From an uncultured Gammaproteobacteria bacterium (GTDB taxonomy: Bacteria; Pseudomonadota; Gammaproteobacteria; PS1; Pseudothioglobaceae): DNA of 64,000 nucleotides. Numbering within the stretch: position 1 is the stretch's first letter; every line of letters starts with the position of its first letter. The position numbers and the translations under genes are program-made. The notes below the pieces were generated by a model. The model worked only from the letters and a program-made list of their open reading frames with translations. It ran no database searches and had not been told where the DNA came from. The DNA lies in NCBI GenBank assembly GCA_902556205.1, contig CACDVH010000003.1, positions 62,001 through 126,000 on the forward strand, written 5' to 3'. Positions 46,195 through 57,939 of this stretch are shown here, in pieces.

Positions 46195-46271
<77 letters not shown>

Positions 46272-46361
46272 TTAATATCAAATAACTTGACTTTGGGTTA
46301 TTGGTCTTTTTCTCTTACTTTAATATTATCAAACAACTTGTGTGAACACTCATGCTTTTCT

Positions 46362-47901
<1,540 letters not shown>

Positions 47902-48080
47902 AATCTTTGACTTTTTAGAACACTTGGCATTTTATAACCAATAGTTCAATTTTTTAAAAAGCTTATCTGCTTTTGTTTTTTATGTGCACTGCACAATTTC
48001 TTGCACGAGTGCCCACACAAGTTGCTTGATAAATTGTTAAAGAACTACCGCTCAAAAAAGGTTTGATTTGTGCGGTGAAA
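47902..48080 (-). other. 16S rRNA leader with boxA and processing stem
   Basis: No gene. The plus-strand tract 48003-48030 and the tract 46328-46355 after 16S are complementary over 28 bases (four differences, all giving G-U pairs in RNA): the RNase III stem of the 16S precursor. A boxA (GTTCTTTAACAATTT on the minus strand) lies at 48031-48045. Confidence 0.8.
48031..48045 (-). promoter_or_regulatory. boxA antitermination element in the 16S leader
   Basis: The minus strand reads GTTCTTTAACAATTT, close to the boxA core, 35 bases after the predicted transcription start and just before the processing stem. Confidence 0.72.
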
Positions 48081-48087
48081 GCGGGAA

Positions 48088-48115
48088 ATTATACATGCTC
48101 AAATCCTATCGTCAA
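48088..48115 (-). promoter_or_regulatory. rRNA operon promoter
   Basis: On the minus strand TTGACG (48115-48110), 16-base spacer, TATAAT (48093-48088), followed by TTCCCGC, a G+C-rich discriminator as expected for growth-rate and ppGpp controlled rRNA promoters. Transcription would begin near 48081, about 180 bases before 16S. The 150 bases between this and mnmE hold no other feature I can name. Confidence 0.85.
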
Positions 48116-48266
48116 GCTATATTACTAATTTTTATCAAATAAAGTTTGAAGCACATAAATACTTATGCAGGTCTCAAACAAAATAGTGATTTAAATCAAC
48201 AGTATAGAGAGAAATGAAGAGCTATAAAAATTCCTAATTTTTTCTCTCGAAAAACTTAATTGTACT

Positions 48267-49610
48267 CTATTTACCAATACAAAAAGAGGAGAAGATTTCC
48301 CCCAAAAGATCGTCTGATGAGAATTCACCAGTTATTTGGCTAAGCTGAAGACCCGCTTGACGCAAATCCTCTGCAACTAATTCGCTAGAACCTTGTTTTA
48401 ATTGATCAATTGCATTACTTATGAATACAAGTGTTTCCTCGATTGCATTGATATGTCTTTTTCGGGCCAAAAATATGCCCTCAGCAGTTGCGTTCAATCC
48501 TGCAAACTCAGAGAGTGCATCTTGAAGTAAATCAACCCCCTCTCCATTTTTAGCAGAGATTGCAATATCCAATACATGGTCAACTTTCTGAACACTGGGC
48601 TTTAAACCAACAAGATCAATTTTATTTCTCACTAATATTTTTGGTTTATCTTTTACTGAGTCTGGCAAGATCGTTAAATCGAACTCAGAATCATTTGAGT
48701 CATAAACAAGCAAAATAATATCAGCATTCTTGATTTCCATATTTGCCCGTCGGATTCCCTCTTGCTCTATAACATCATCACTATTGTGAAGTCCAGCAGT
48801 ATCTATTATGTGAACAGGCATCCCATCAACATGAATCGTCTCCTTGAGAACATCTCTTGTAGTGCCAGCAATATCAGTCACTATGGCACTGGACTGCTTT
48901 GTAAGCGAATTTAAGAGACTTGACTTTCCCGCATTCGGTTTTCCAGCTATTGCTACATATATACCATCTCGAAGAATAGCGCCTTGGGTAGCAGTATTAA
49001 GAATATCTTTGAGAGATTTCTTAAGCGCATAAAGTTTGCTTGATACCTCATGTGACTCTAAAAAATCAATTTCCTCGTCAGAAAAATCAATCGTTGCCTC
49101 TACAAATACCCTCAAGGATATTAATTCAGACAGTAGCTCATTTATTTTTGTCGAAAACTCACCAGTTAACGATCTGACTGCACTAAGTGCTGACTCTTCT
49201 GAATTTGATTGAATTAAATCTTGAACCGCTTCAGCTTGAATCAAATCCATCTTACCATTCAAGAATGCTCGCTTAGTAAACTCTCCAGGCTCTGCTAGTC
49301 GGACCTTGGAGTCTGTAATTGTTTCAAGCAGCTTTCTTAGTACACTTACGCCTCCATGGCCCTGAAACTCAACAATATCCTCCCCCGTATAGGAGTTTGG
49401 ACCTGGAAAAAAGATCGCTACCCCTTTGTCAATAACCGCACCCTCATAATCATGGAATGGTCCGTAGTAGGCATATCTTGGCTTTATATCTGTCTGCAAA
49501 ATCTGTTTAAAAATTGACTTAACAAGAGGTCCTGAAACCCTTATGATGCCAATACCACTCTGCCCTATTGCAGAGGCGATGGCACAAATTGTGTCTACTT
49601 TAGGTGTCAC
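48267..49610 (-). CDS. mnmE: tRNA modification GTPase MnmE
   Basis: 447 residues. With MnmG it adds the carboxymethylaminomethyl group to wobble U34. The N-terminal folate-binding domain starts TICAIASAIGQSGIGIIRVS. The G domain in the middle has GKPNAGKSSLLNSL, DIAGTTRD, DTAGLHNSD and RNKIDL. The C-terminus ends FCIGK with the conserved Cys. The start lies within the end of gshA (11-base overlap). Confidence 0.97.
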   Translation of the reverse strand: MTPKVDTICAIASAIGQSGIGIIRVSGPLVKSIFKQILQTDIKPRYAYYGPFHDYEGAVIDKGVAIFFPGPNSYTGEDIVEFQGHGGVSVLRKLLETITDSKVRLAEPGEFTKRAFLNGKMDLIQAEAVQDLIQSNSEESALSAVRSLTGEFSTKINELLSELISLRVFVEATIDFSDEEIDFLESHEVSSKLYALKKSLKDILNTATQGAILRDGIYVAIAGKPNAGKSSLLNSLTKQSSAIVTDIAGTTRDVLKETIHVDGMPVHIIDTAGLHNSDDVIEQEGIRRANMEIKNADIILLVYDSNDSEFDLTILPDSVKDKPKILVRNKIDLVGLKPSVQKVDHVLDIAISAKNGEGVDLLQDALSEFAGLNATAEGIFLARKRHINAIEETLVFISNAIDQLKQGSSELVAEDLRQAGLQLSQITGEFSSDDLLGEIFSSFCIGK

Positions 49611-51162
49611 TTGAAAAATATTCGTCTAAGAATTGATCAAAACTTACCTTATCTTCTGACTCTATCTCTAGTTGTTTTTCCTGTGAAAGAGCTCTCAGTT
49701 TATCTAGCTCCGCAAAATACCCATTGCCAACCTTCATATCTTTATAAAGTTTTTGATATTTGCGACTGAACTGATCTGTATATTCAAAAAATCCTTTTTC
49801 TTCATGCTTCATCTCATTGAGCATTTGAGCTGATGGGGTCAAATCAGGATTATTGATCCTATTGGAGATTTGTTTCACCGATTCAACATGAGTTTCACTC
49901 AGAAGAGCTGAGCAATCCGTAATCTTACTCAGGATAGACTGGCCCCAATTTTTTAATAATAACTCCTCGCCCTGGTGATTCAATTTGAGATCAGGCTCTC
50001 TCCCTCTATGAGCTACTAAGTTAGCATTTATATCTATTTCATTTATCTCTGCAGTAGAAACTACAGGTGAATCCTCTAACAAACAAAACAACATGAATGA
50101 TTCTAGAAACTGGACTTGCTCTTCATCAATTCCGTCTTTCATTAACGGATTAACATCAAGCGACCTTAATTCAACATAGCCCACTCCCTCTTTTAATAAC
50201 GCACCAAGAGGTCTATCACTCCCATTTATTATTGGCTTAGGTCTTACTGAAGAGTAGTACTCATTTGCAATTTGAAGAATATTGGTATTAAGCTGAAGAT
50301 ACTCCCCATCTTGTTTAACACCGATAGCTTCACAATCTTCACAATTGGTTTGCATGGCTGCTCTGAGACTGTATATGTAATGACGCAAGCTATTGTAGTT
50401 CGCCTTTACGCCTTTTTTATCTTCCTGAGAGTTCTGATAACCAATATCACCCATTCTGAGGGAGGTTGCATACGGGAGATAAAGAGTATTATCATCAAAC
50501 TCTTCTAGGTTGTGATCATGGTAGTCTTGCATAAAAGATTTGCAAACTGTAGCAGAAGCTCCAAACAAATATGTAACCAGCCAGCCATATCTCAATACAT
50601 TTCGTGTTAAGGCCATATAGTGACGACTCATGAATCTTTTAGACTCTAATGAGCTTTCTGAAACTATTGTTTTTTGATATGAATTCCAAAATTCTAATGA
50701 GAACGAATAATTAAAGTGAATGCCAGCAATAGCTTGCATAACGCTGCCATATCTATTGGCAAGGCCTCGACGATACACTGTCTTCATTTTTCCAAGATTA
50801 GACTCTCCATAATAAGCTATGGGAATATTAGTTTTACCTCTTAAGATGCAAGGCATACTTGCTGGCCAAAAACGCTCGTTATTTGCTAGATGATGATTGA
50901 TGTAGTGGTTAATTTTAGATAACTCATCAATAGCATTGGTGGCCCCTTTCATTGGGCACGTTACAATTTCAACCAAGGCCTCACTAAAGTCTGTTGTAAT
51001 TTCTGGATGGGTCAAAGCCGAACCATAACTATCTGGATGCGGAGTTTGGGCAATACTGCCATCTTTTGCAACACGAAGGCCTTCCTTTTCAATTCCAATT
51101 AGATTTTCACCTAAACTATCTTTAAAAGAATATATTGAATTAATTTTTTCTTGAAGACTCAC
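49600..51162 (-). CDS. gshA: Glutamate-cysteine ligase
   Basis: 520 residues, like the E. coli enzyme (class I, proteobacterial). It makes gamma-glutamylcysteine, first step to glutathione. Motifs: LIGIEKEGLRVAKDGSIAQT, HPEITTDFSEALVEIVT, GIHFNYSFSLEFW, RYGWLVTYLFGASATVC and YVELRSLDVNPL. It precedes mnmE and a glutaredoxin gene lies within 2 kb. Confidence 0.96.
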   Translation of the reverse strand: MSLQEKINSIYSFKDSLGENLIGIEKEGLRVAKDGSIAQTPHPDSYGSALTHPEITTDFSEALVEIVTCPMKGATNAIDELSKINHYINHHLANNERFWPASMPCILRGKTNIPIAYYGESNLGKMKTVYRRGLANRYGSVMQAIAGIHFNYSFSLEFWNSYQKTIVSESSLESKRFMSRHYMALTRNVLRYGWLVTYLFGASATVCKSFMQDYHDHNLEEFDDNTLYLPYATSLRMGDIGYQNSQEDKKGVKANYNSLRHYIYSLRAAMQTNCEDCEAIGVKQDGEYLQLNTNILQIANEYYSSVRPKPIINGSDRPLGALLKEGVGYVELRSLDVNPLMKDGIDEEQVQFLESFMLFCLLEDSPVVSTAEINEIDINANLVAHRGREPDLKLNHQGEELLLKNWGQSILSKITDCSALLSETHVESVKQISNRINNPDLTPSAQMLNEMKHEEKGFFEYTDQFSRKYQKLYKDMKVGNGYFAELDKLRALSQEKQLEIESEDKVSFDQFLDEYFSSDT

Positions 51163-51270
51163 TGTGTCATCTCAAACATTAAAATAGTTATTTTACCTTG
51201 TCTCATGATCACGGAGATAATCTAAAGATATCTATAAAATATATAGGCAATCTGGACTTAAGAAAATAAA

Positions 51271-52182
51271 ATGATTGAAGTTGTAGTAGGAATAATTCGA
51301 AATGATTCAAAAGATGTATTTATTGCTAAACGTCAAAAAAATCAGTTTATGTCTGACTTTTGGGAACTTCCTGGGGGCAAGGTAGAAAGCAATGAAGACC
51401 ATGATGATGCGCTGAAGCGAGAGTTATTTGAAGAAACAGGCATTCAAGTTAAAAAGTGCAGCCTGACTCAGACAATTCAACAGCAGTATCCTGACAAGAT
51501 GATTAACCTCTCTGTCTATATGATCGATGAATATTCTGGAATTCCATTAGGTCAAGAAGGCCAAGAATACTCTTGGTGCAGTATTGATGACTTTGCAAAC
51601 TACAAGCTTTTGCCGACCATGTGGAAAATTATTAAAAAAGCCTCTCTTCCAAATAGTTATTGGATAACTCCTGAAAATCATGAATCTAGTTCCATTCTTC
51701 ATCAATGTAGTCAGCATATTGCTGATGGAGTCAAAATTATTCAACTCAGAAGTAAGCATCAGCTTGATAAATCCTACATTGAAAAATTTCATAAATTATG
51801 CGAATTATGTAACGTAAAGCTTGTTTTAAATATGCCTCAAATGACTTTTAAAGAGCAATGTGATGGATGGCATCTAACCACTAAAGAACTGCTGAACTTT
51901 TCATCACGTGATCTTCCTGAAGAAAAGCTTATAGGGGCTTCAACTCATAACTTAATGGAAGTAAAGCATGCCGAAAAAATATCAATGGATTATGTGAGCC
52001 TCTCGCCGATCAATAGAACTCTCTCACATCCCGATACTCAGGCTCTTGGATGGAGCAAAGCTTCAGAGATTATCTCTCAAAGTGAAGTGCCCATTTATCT
52101 GCTTGGTGGAATGGATAGAAGCTCAATGAATCAGGCTTTAAGTACTGGTGCACAAGGCATTGCTGGGATTAGAGGAATTTAG
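51271..52182 (+). CDS. mutT: MutT-type Nudix hydrolase fused to a ThiE-like domain
   Basis: 303 residues. The first about 130 residues are a MutT-type Nudix domain that clears 8-oxo-dGTP. The Nudix box is GGKVESNEDHDDALKRELFE followed by ETGI, with the REXXEE glutamates kept. The second half (about 140-303) is a thiamine phosphate synthase-like barrel (IIQLRSKHQLDKSYIEKFH, GASTHNLMEVKHAEKISMDY, VSLSPINRTLSHPDTQALGW, GGMDRSSMNQALSTGAQGIA). This fusion is known from many gammaproteobacteria; the role of the second half is uncertain. The 3' end overlaps the glutaredoxin gene by four bases. Confidence 0.9.
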   Translation: MIEVVVGIIRNDSKDVFIAKRQKNQFMSDFWELPGGKVESNEDHDDALKRELFEETGIQVKKCSLTQTIQQQYPDKMINLSVYMIDEYSGIPLGQEGQEYSWCSIDDFANYKLLPTMWKIIKKASLPNSYWITPENHESSSILHQCSQHIADGVKIIQLRSKHQLDKSYIEKFHKLCELCNVKLVLNMPQMTFKEQCDGWHLTTKELLNFSSRDLPEEKLIGASTHNLMEVKHAEKISMDYVSLSPINRTLSHPDTQALGWSKASEIISQSEVPIYLLGGMDRSSMNQALSTGAQGIAGIRGI

Positions 52183-52445
52183 AGTGGTGATCCTGTAATC
52201 TCAAGAAATTTATCCTGGATATCCTCTTTACTCATTTGAACTAATCCATCTGATCCACCACTGCAGAGTAAAGTATCGTTTACAAAAATCTGGGGTACAG
52301 TTCTAAACCCAGATTTAACAAAAAAATCGCGAGCTTGACTATCCTCTTGAATATTCAGGGTTTCATATTCTATATCTAAGTTATCCAGATAGTTCTTTGC
52401 CCTGGTGCAGTAAAAACAAGAATGGGATGTATATACTTTAATCAT
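52179..52445 (-). CDS. grxC: Glutaredoxin
   Basis: 88 residues, full length for the family. The redox motif is CFYC (in SHSCFYCTRAKNYL); most family members have CPYC, so the Pro-to-Phe change is a small oddity. FRTVPQIFVND carries the cis-Pro loop, and CSGGSDGL the glutathione-binding end. Convergent with the MutT gene. Confidence 0.9.
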   Translation of the reverse strand: MIKVYTSHSCFYCTRAKNYLDNLDIEYETLNIQEDSQARDFFVKSGFRTVPQIFVNDTLLCSGGSDGLVQMSKEDIQDKFLEITGSPL

Positions 52446-52531
52446 ATATTTGCTAACTTACATATTTGGTGCAAATAATACCAGTAAGATTTTTTTATTG
52501 GACTTGTATAGTTATGAAAATAGTGTGTCTT

Positions 52532-53284
52532 TCAACCCCTCAAAAAGACCCAAGACGATTCGCTCGATAGGCCGTGATCGAAACGATAACCTTCATCAGA
52601 AAACTCTTTTAAGTTCTCAGGGTTTTCTAGTCTATTTCTAATAATATAATTAACCATCAAACCTCTCGCTCTTTTTGCATATATTCCAATCACTTTGTAG
52701 GCATCCCCTTTCTTTTCTTTAAAAACAATATCCAAAATATTTGCATTGAGAGTATTTTTATCAATCGCTTTGAAGTATTCATTTGAAGCAAGATTAACAA
52801 TTAAATCAGACTCATCTTCATTAAGCACATTACTGATGTCCGACCCCCAGTAGTCATAGAGGTCGCTCCCTTTTCCATTACTGAGCTTTGTGCCCATCTC
52901 CAAGCGGTAAGGCTGTATCAAATCAAGCGGCCTGATAACTCCATAAAGGCCCGATAGCATTCTAACTTTGCCTTGAGCGAACTCTAAATCTTCATGGGAT
53001 AACTCTGGGGCATTGATGCCGTTATAAACATCGCCTTTGAATGCAAGAATTGCCTGCTTAGCATTTTTAAGTGTAAAGGGTAATTGAAACTTTTGAAAAC
53101 GATCAAAGTTTAATTCTGATAATTTTTCACTCAATGACATCAATTTTGAAATTTGGGATTTACTTTTATTTTTGAGAATTCCAATTAACTCATTTGAACT
53201 CTCTATCTGCCTAGTTTGAGAAAAGACATCGATATTGCATTGAGAAAAATCTTGTGTTTTTGAGGGTGAAATTATTGCCAACAT
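52532..53284 (-). CDS. yaaA: Peroxide stress protein YaaA
   Basis: 250 residues, UPF0246/DUF328 family. Start MLAIISPSKTQDF, then AFKGDVYNGI, VRMLSGLYGVIRPLDLIQPY, RLEMGTKL and NLASNEYFKAI are the family landmarks. E. coli YaaA lowers free iron under peroxide stress and binds DNA. Confidence 0.94.
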   Translation of the reverse strand: MLAIISPSKTQDFSQCNIDVFSQTRQIESSNELIGILKNKSKSQISKLMSLSEKLSELNFDRFQKFQLPFTLKNAKQAILAFKGDVYNGINAPELSHEDLEFAQGKVRMLSGLYGVIRPLDLIQPYRLEMGTKLSNGKGSDLYDYWGSDISNVLNEDESDLIVNLASNEYFKAIDKNTLNANILDIVFKEKKGDAYKVIGIYAKRARGLMVNYIIRNRLENPENLKEFSDEGYRFDHGLSSESSWVFLRG

Positions 53285-53378
53285 ATGACTAGAAAAATGA
53301 AAATAATTCTACCTTAAAATCCCTTTCATAACAATAGATATGGGATAATTTGGTCTTTAATTTATTAAAATATTCAGG

Positions 53379-53384
53379 TATAAT
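53379..53384 (+). promoter_or_regulatory. -10 element of gltB promoter
   Basis: TATAAT lies 38 bases before the gltB ATG chosen here. The -35 (TTTAAT, 17 bases upstream) is poor. The frame of gltB is open through this element from a TTG at 53350, which argues against that TTG as the start. Confidence 0.5.
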
Positions 53385-53421
53385 ACATGGTTCGTCGGTA
53401 TCCGTTCTAGACTCAATATTT

Positions 53422-56400
53422 ATGAAAAAAAAGCAATTACATTTGCCAAAAGCGCGTGGGCTTTACGACCCAAACAATGAGAAAGAAAACTGTGGAGTTG
53501 GATTTATTGCCAATCTGAAAAGCAACTCATCTCATCAAATTACGCGAGATGCCCTAGAGATGCTAACAAGAATGGACCATCGCGGTGCATGCGGATGTGA
53601 GGCGAATACAGGTGATGGTGCTGGAATACTTACTGACATTCCTCATGAGTTTTTCTCAGATGAAATCAAAAGACTATTCAGCATTAATGTGGCTCCTGGT
53701 TCTTACGGTGTTGGCAATGTGTTTTTGCCGCAGGATCCAAAAGAAAGAGATTTCTGCATCACTCTAGTTGAAAAAATTATTAGTGAAGAAGGTCAATCTT
53801 TGATTGGCTGGAGAGATGTTCCTGTAGACTCTATTCTTGCTAATGTAGGAGATACAGCTCGAGAATCACAACCTCAGATTAAGCAGCTTATTATTGAAAA
53901 TGCTAGCAATTTAGATCAGGACGACTTTGAAGGAGTCCTTTATGTGATTCGCAAAAATATTTCTAAAATAATCCGAACCGATGAGTCAATTTCTCAGGCT
54001 TTAATGTTCTATGTCTGTAGTTTATCCTCCAGAGTAATCATCTACAAGGGGATGCTCATGGGGTCGCAATTATTAGACTTCTATACTGACCTAAGTAACA
54101 AAAAATTTAGCACTTATTTAGCTATGGTCCACTCTCGCTTCTCGACCAATACGTTTCCTTCTTGGGACAGAGCTCAGCCCTGTAGGTTTATGGCTCACAA
54201 TGGTGAGATTAATACTCGCCAAGGAAATTATAACTGGATGAGGGCGCGAGAAGGCGTTCTTGAGAGTGATGTCTTTGGTGACAACCTGTCAAAAACACTC
54301 CCAGTCATAGAAACTGAGGTGTCAGATTCTGGAAGTTTTGATAATGTTTTAGAGTTTTTATTGATGAATGGCAGATCTCTTCAGGAAGCTGTATTGATGA
54401 TGGTGCCAGAAGCTTGGCAGAACGATACAGAAATGAGCTCAGAAAAAAAAGCATTCTATGAGTACTTTTCAAACGTCATGGAGCCTTGGGATGGACCCGC
54501 ATCAATTGCCTTTACGGATGGACGCTATATTGGAGCAGTACTTGATAGAAATGGCCTAAGACCCTCTCGTTATTATCTAACTCATGATGATCGAGTCATT
54601 ATGGCTTCTGAGGTTGGAGTTGTTGATGTTGAAACAAATAATGTCAAGACAAAAGGCAGGCTAAGACCTGGAAAAATGTTTCTTGTTGATTTTAAAAAAG
54701 GCGAGCTCATTGATGATAATGAAATTAAAAATAGTTTTGCAAACAAGAATCCATACGCAGATTGGCTAAATAACCAGCAGATATCCTTAGCCGACTTGAC
54801 ATCAGAGGGTGATTCCAAAGGATTCTATCCCGACACCCTCATCAACAGACTTAAGGCATTCGGCTACAGTACAGAAACACTTCAATTTATGTTGCTGCCT
54901 TTAGTCAGTGAACTAAGGGATCCAGTTGGCTCAATGGGAAATGACTCTGCACTAGCGTGCTTATCGGATCAGTCAAGAATTATATACGACTACTTTAAAC
55001 AGCTCTTCGCTCAGGTTACAAATCCTGCGATTGACTCAATCAGAGAAGAAGTCGTTATGTCTCTGAGTTGCTCGATAGGGCCGGAAGGAAATTTATTGAG
55101 CAATAAAGAAGAGAATGCTCACCGACTGGTGGTTGATCATCCTATTTTGACCAATGAAGAAATGGCTGCACTCAATCAATGCGACCATAGAGGCTGGACA
55201 AGTAAGACAATAGATATAACATACGAGACCAAGGGAAATCATAGTCTAGATGAAATGCTTGACTCAATATGTGAACAAAGCACACAAGCTATCAAAGACG
55301 GTCACAGCCTTGTCATCTTGTCAGACAGAAAAATAAATTCTAATCGAAATGCTGTTAGCTCACTCCTTGCCTCTTCTGCAGTTCACAGGCACTTAGTAGC
55401 TAACCATATGCGAACTCAGGTAGGCATCATAGTTGAAACTGGAGAAGCAAGAGAGGTTCATCATTTTTGTCTTCTGACTGGATTCGGCGCGGATGCAGTT
55501 AACCCTTACCTAGCATTTGAAGCATTATGGCAGGCCAGAAGAGACAAATTAATTAATTTGGATAGTGATGAGGATGTTGTTAAGGCATACCGAAAGGCAA
55601 TTGCCAAAGGCATGCTTAAGGTAATGGCAAAAATGGGTATATCTACTCTTGCATCCTATAAAGGTGCTCAAATTTTTGAGGCTGTTGGTCTCTCTGATGA
55701 AGTCATGAATAAGTGCTTTTTTGAAACCGCAAGCCGAATCAGTGGAGTAGGTTTTGATGTCATTCAAAAAGAATCTGAAGCTCAACATAATAAAGCATTT
55801 TTAACAAAATCACTGGACAATCTTGGCCACTATCACTGGAGAAGTGGAGGTGAAAAGCATATGTGGGAGCCACAAACAATTACCTCTTTGCAACAAGCTG
55901 CCAGGGGCAATGATCAGAATGCTTACTGGGAATTTTCTAAAAAATCAAACGACGAGGGTACAAGGAATTGTACGCTTCGTGGCCTGATGTCATTTAAAGA
56001 TGGAAATGCAATCGATATAGAAAAAGTTGAGCCAGCAAAAGAAATAGTTAAAAGATTTGTTACTGGTGCTATGAGTTTTGGATCAATCTCAGCTGAATCT
56101 CATGAATCACTTGCTATAGCTATGAATCGCATAGGTGGAAAATCAAACACTGGAGAAGGGGGAGAAGACTCAAAACGTTGGACTCCAGACGCGAATGGTG
56201 ACTCCAGAAGAAGTGCCATTAAGCAGGTTGCCTCAGGCCGATTTGGCGTTACAATTGACTACCTTAACAATGCTGACGAGCTTCAAATAAAAGTATCTCA
56301 GGGCGCCAAACCTGGAGAAGGTGGAGAGCTTCCAGGCGGAAAAGTTGATGAAGGTATTGCTAAAATTAGGTGCTCTACAGCGGGTGTTGGATTAATTAGC

Positions 56401-57939
56401 CCTCCGCCTCATCATGATATCTACTCAATTGAAGATCTCTCTCAGCTCATTTTTGATCTGAAGCGATCAAACCCAGATGCACGTATCAGTGTCAAACTAG
56501 TATCCGAAGTTGGTGTAGGGACAGTTGCTGCTGGAGTCACGAAGGCAAAATCTGATCATATTGTTATTGCTGGACATGATGGAGGAACTGGAGCCTCTCC
56601 CTTAACATCAATCAAACATGCAGGATTACCATGGGAATTAGGTGTCGCTGAAACGCATCAAACACTAGTAATGAACGATCTTCGATCAAGAGTTGTTATC
56701 CAGACTGATGGTCAACTTAAAACGGGACGAGACGTTGCAATTGCTACATTATTAGGCGCTGAAGAATTTGGTTTTTCTACTGCCCCATTAATCACTCTTG
56801 GCTGTATTATGATGCGCAAATGCCATCTGAATACTTGTCCTGTTGGGATAGCCACTCAAGACAAAGTATTGCGCAAAAAATTTACTGGGAAACCAGAACA
56901 TGTAGTTAATTATTTGTTTATGGTTGCCGAAGAGTTGAGAACTATCATGGCTGAACTTGGCTTTTCTAAATTAACCGATATGGTTGGTAGAGTCGATATG
57001 CTTGAAATGAATAAAGCGATCAATCACTGGAAGCAAGATTCAATTGACCTAAGTTCAATATTAACTCCCGCTGAAAACCTATACAGAGATGCTGGAACCT
57101 ATCAGAGTATTAAGCAAGATCATCAACTTGAAGATCAGTTAGATCTCGATTTAATTGAGAAGTCTAAACAGGCTATTGAAAACGATAAGAGAGTTCAATT
57201 TGAGTATAGTATTTCGAATGTCGATAGAGCTGTTGGTGCTATGTTGTCCTCTCATGTTGTTAAATCAAGGCAAGGTAATAATCTCAAGGATGATTCAATT
57301 CATATTAATTTCCAAGGTTCTGCTGGACAATCTTTTGGGGCTTTTCTTGCTCATGGTATCACTATGTCTGTAGAGGGTGATGCGAATGATTACGTTGGAA
57401 AAGGATTGTCCGGTGGTCGAGTCATTGTCTATCCTCCTAAAGACTCAACCTACTCCTCTGAAAATGAAATTATTGCTGGAAATGTTTGTGGTTATGGTTC
57501 AACAAGTGGCGAACTGTACCTTTCAGGCCAAGTTGCTGAGCGCTTTTGCGTTCGAAATTCTGGTTTGATAGCTGTTGTTGAGGGAATTGGTGACCATGGA
57601 TGTGAGTACATGACAGGTGGAAGAGCTGTCATTCTGGGTGAGGTTGGTCGAAACTTTGGCGCTGGTATGAGTGGAGGTATCGCATACGTTTACAATCCAA
57701 ATCTAACATTAGAGTCAAGAGCAAATTCTGCGATGATTGACTTTGACCCAATGGATAAGGAATCACTATCTGAGCTTCATGAATTTACAACAAAGCATTT
57801 TAAATTCACAGGCTCAAAAATAGCTGAAAAGATACTAGATAACTGGGATAAAGAGGTTATGCACTTCGTCAAGGTTATGCCTAAGGCCCTAAAAGAAGTT
57901 CTAGCCGCCCGAGATAAGAAGCACTTGAAAGCAGTCTAA
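53422..57939 (+). CDS. gltB: Glutamate synthase large subunit (NADPH type)
   Basis: About 1505 residues from the ATG at 53422, which I prefer over the TTG at 53350 because a -10 element lies between them. It makes two glutamates from glutamine and 2-oxoglutarate. A short propeptide is removed to leave the nucleophile Cys in ENCGVGF. Glutaminase motifs: MDHRGACGCEANTGDGAGI, HSRFSTNTFPSWDRAQP and AHNGEINT. The FMN-binding synthase domain includes AGHDGGTGASPLTS and the 3Fe-4S cluster Cys residues in CIMMRKCHLNTCPVGIA. The C-terminal GXGXG helix domain is complete (GSAGQSFGAFLAHG, GRNFGAGMSGGIAYV). The small subunit gltD does not follow; a 60-residue lipoprotein gene on the other strand does. 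Confidence 0.96.
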   Translation: MKKKQLHLPKARGLYDPNNEKENCGVGFIANLKSNSSHQITRDALEMLTRMDHRGACGCEANTGDGAGILTDIPHEFFSDEIKRLFSINVAPGSYGVGNVFLPQDPKERDFCITLVEKIISEEGQSLIGWRDVPVDSILANVGDTARESQPQIKQLIIENASNLDQDDFEGVLYVIRKNISKIIRTDESISQALMFYVCSLSSRVIIYKGMLMGSQLLDFYTDLSNKKFSTYLAMVHSRFSTNTFPSWDRAQPCRFMAHNGEINTRQGNYNWMRAREGVLESDVFGDNLSKTLPVIETEVSDSGSFDNVLEFLLMNGRSLQEAVLMMVPEAWQNDTEMSSEKKAFYEYFSNVMEPWDGPASIAFTDGRYIGAVLDRNGLRPSRYYLTHDDRVIMASEVGVVDVETNNVKTKGRLRPGKMFLVDFKKGELIDDNEIKNSFANKNPYADWLNNQQISLADLTSEGDSKGFYPDTLINRLKAFGYSTETLQFMLLPLVSELRDPVGSMGNDSALACLSDQSRIIYDYFKQLFAQVTNPAIDSIREEVVMSLSCSIGPEGNLLSNKEENAHRLVVDHPILTNEEMAALNQCDHRGWTSKTIDITYETKGNHSLDEMLDSICEQSTQAIKDGHSLVILSDRKINSNRNAVSSLLASSAVHRHLVANHMRTQVGIIVETGEAREVHHFCLLTGFGADAVNPYLAFEALWQARRDKLINLDSDEDVVKAYRKAIAKGMLKVMAKMGISTLASYKGAQIFEAVGLSDEVMNKCFFETASRISGVGFDVIQKESEAQHNKAFLTKSLDNLGHYHWRSGGEKHMWEPQTITSLQQAARGNDQNAYWEFSKKSNDEGTRNCTLRGLMSFKDGNAIDIEKVEPAKEIVKRFVTGAMSFGSISAESHESLAIAMNRIGGKSNTGEGGEDSKRWTPDANGDSRRSAIKQVASGRFGVTIDYLNNADELQIKVSQGAKPGEGGELPGGKVDEGIAKIRCSTAGVGLISPPPHHDIYSIEDLSQLIFDLKRSNPDARISVKLVSEVGVGTVAAGVTKAKSDHIVIAGHDGGTGASPLTSIKHAGLPWELGVAETHQTLVMNDLRSRVVIQTDGQLKTGRDVAIATLLGAEEFGFSTAPLITLGCIMMRKCHLNTCPVGIATQDKVLRKKFTGKPEHVVNYLFMVAEELRTIMAELGFSKLTDMVGRVDMLEMNKAINHWKQDSIDLSSILTPAENLYRDAGTYQSIKQDHQLEDQLDLDLIEKSKQAIENDKRVQFEYSISNVDRAVGAMLSSHVVKSRQGNNLKDDSIHINFQGSAGQSFGAFLAHGITMSVEGDANDYVGKGLSGGRVIVYPPKDSTYSSENEIIAGNVCGYGSTSGELYLSGQVAERFCVRNSGLIAVVEGIGDHGCEYMTGGRAVILGEVGRNFGAGMSGGIAYVYNPNLTLESRANSAMIDFDPMDKESLSELHEFTTKHFKFTGSKIAEKILDNWDKEVMHFVKVMPKALKEVLAARDKKHLKAV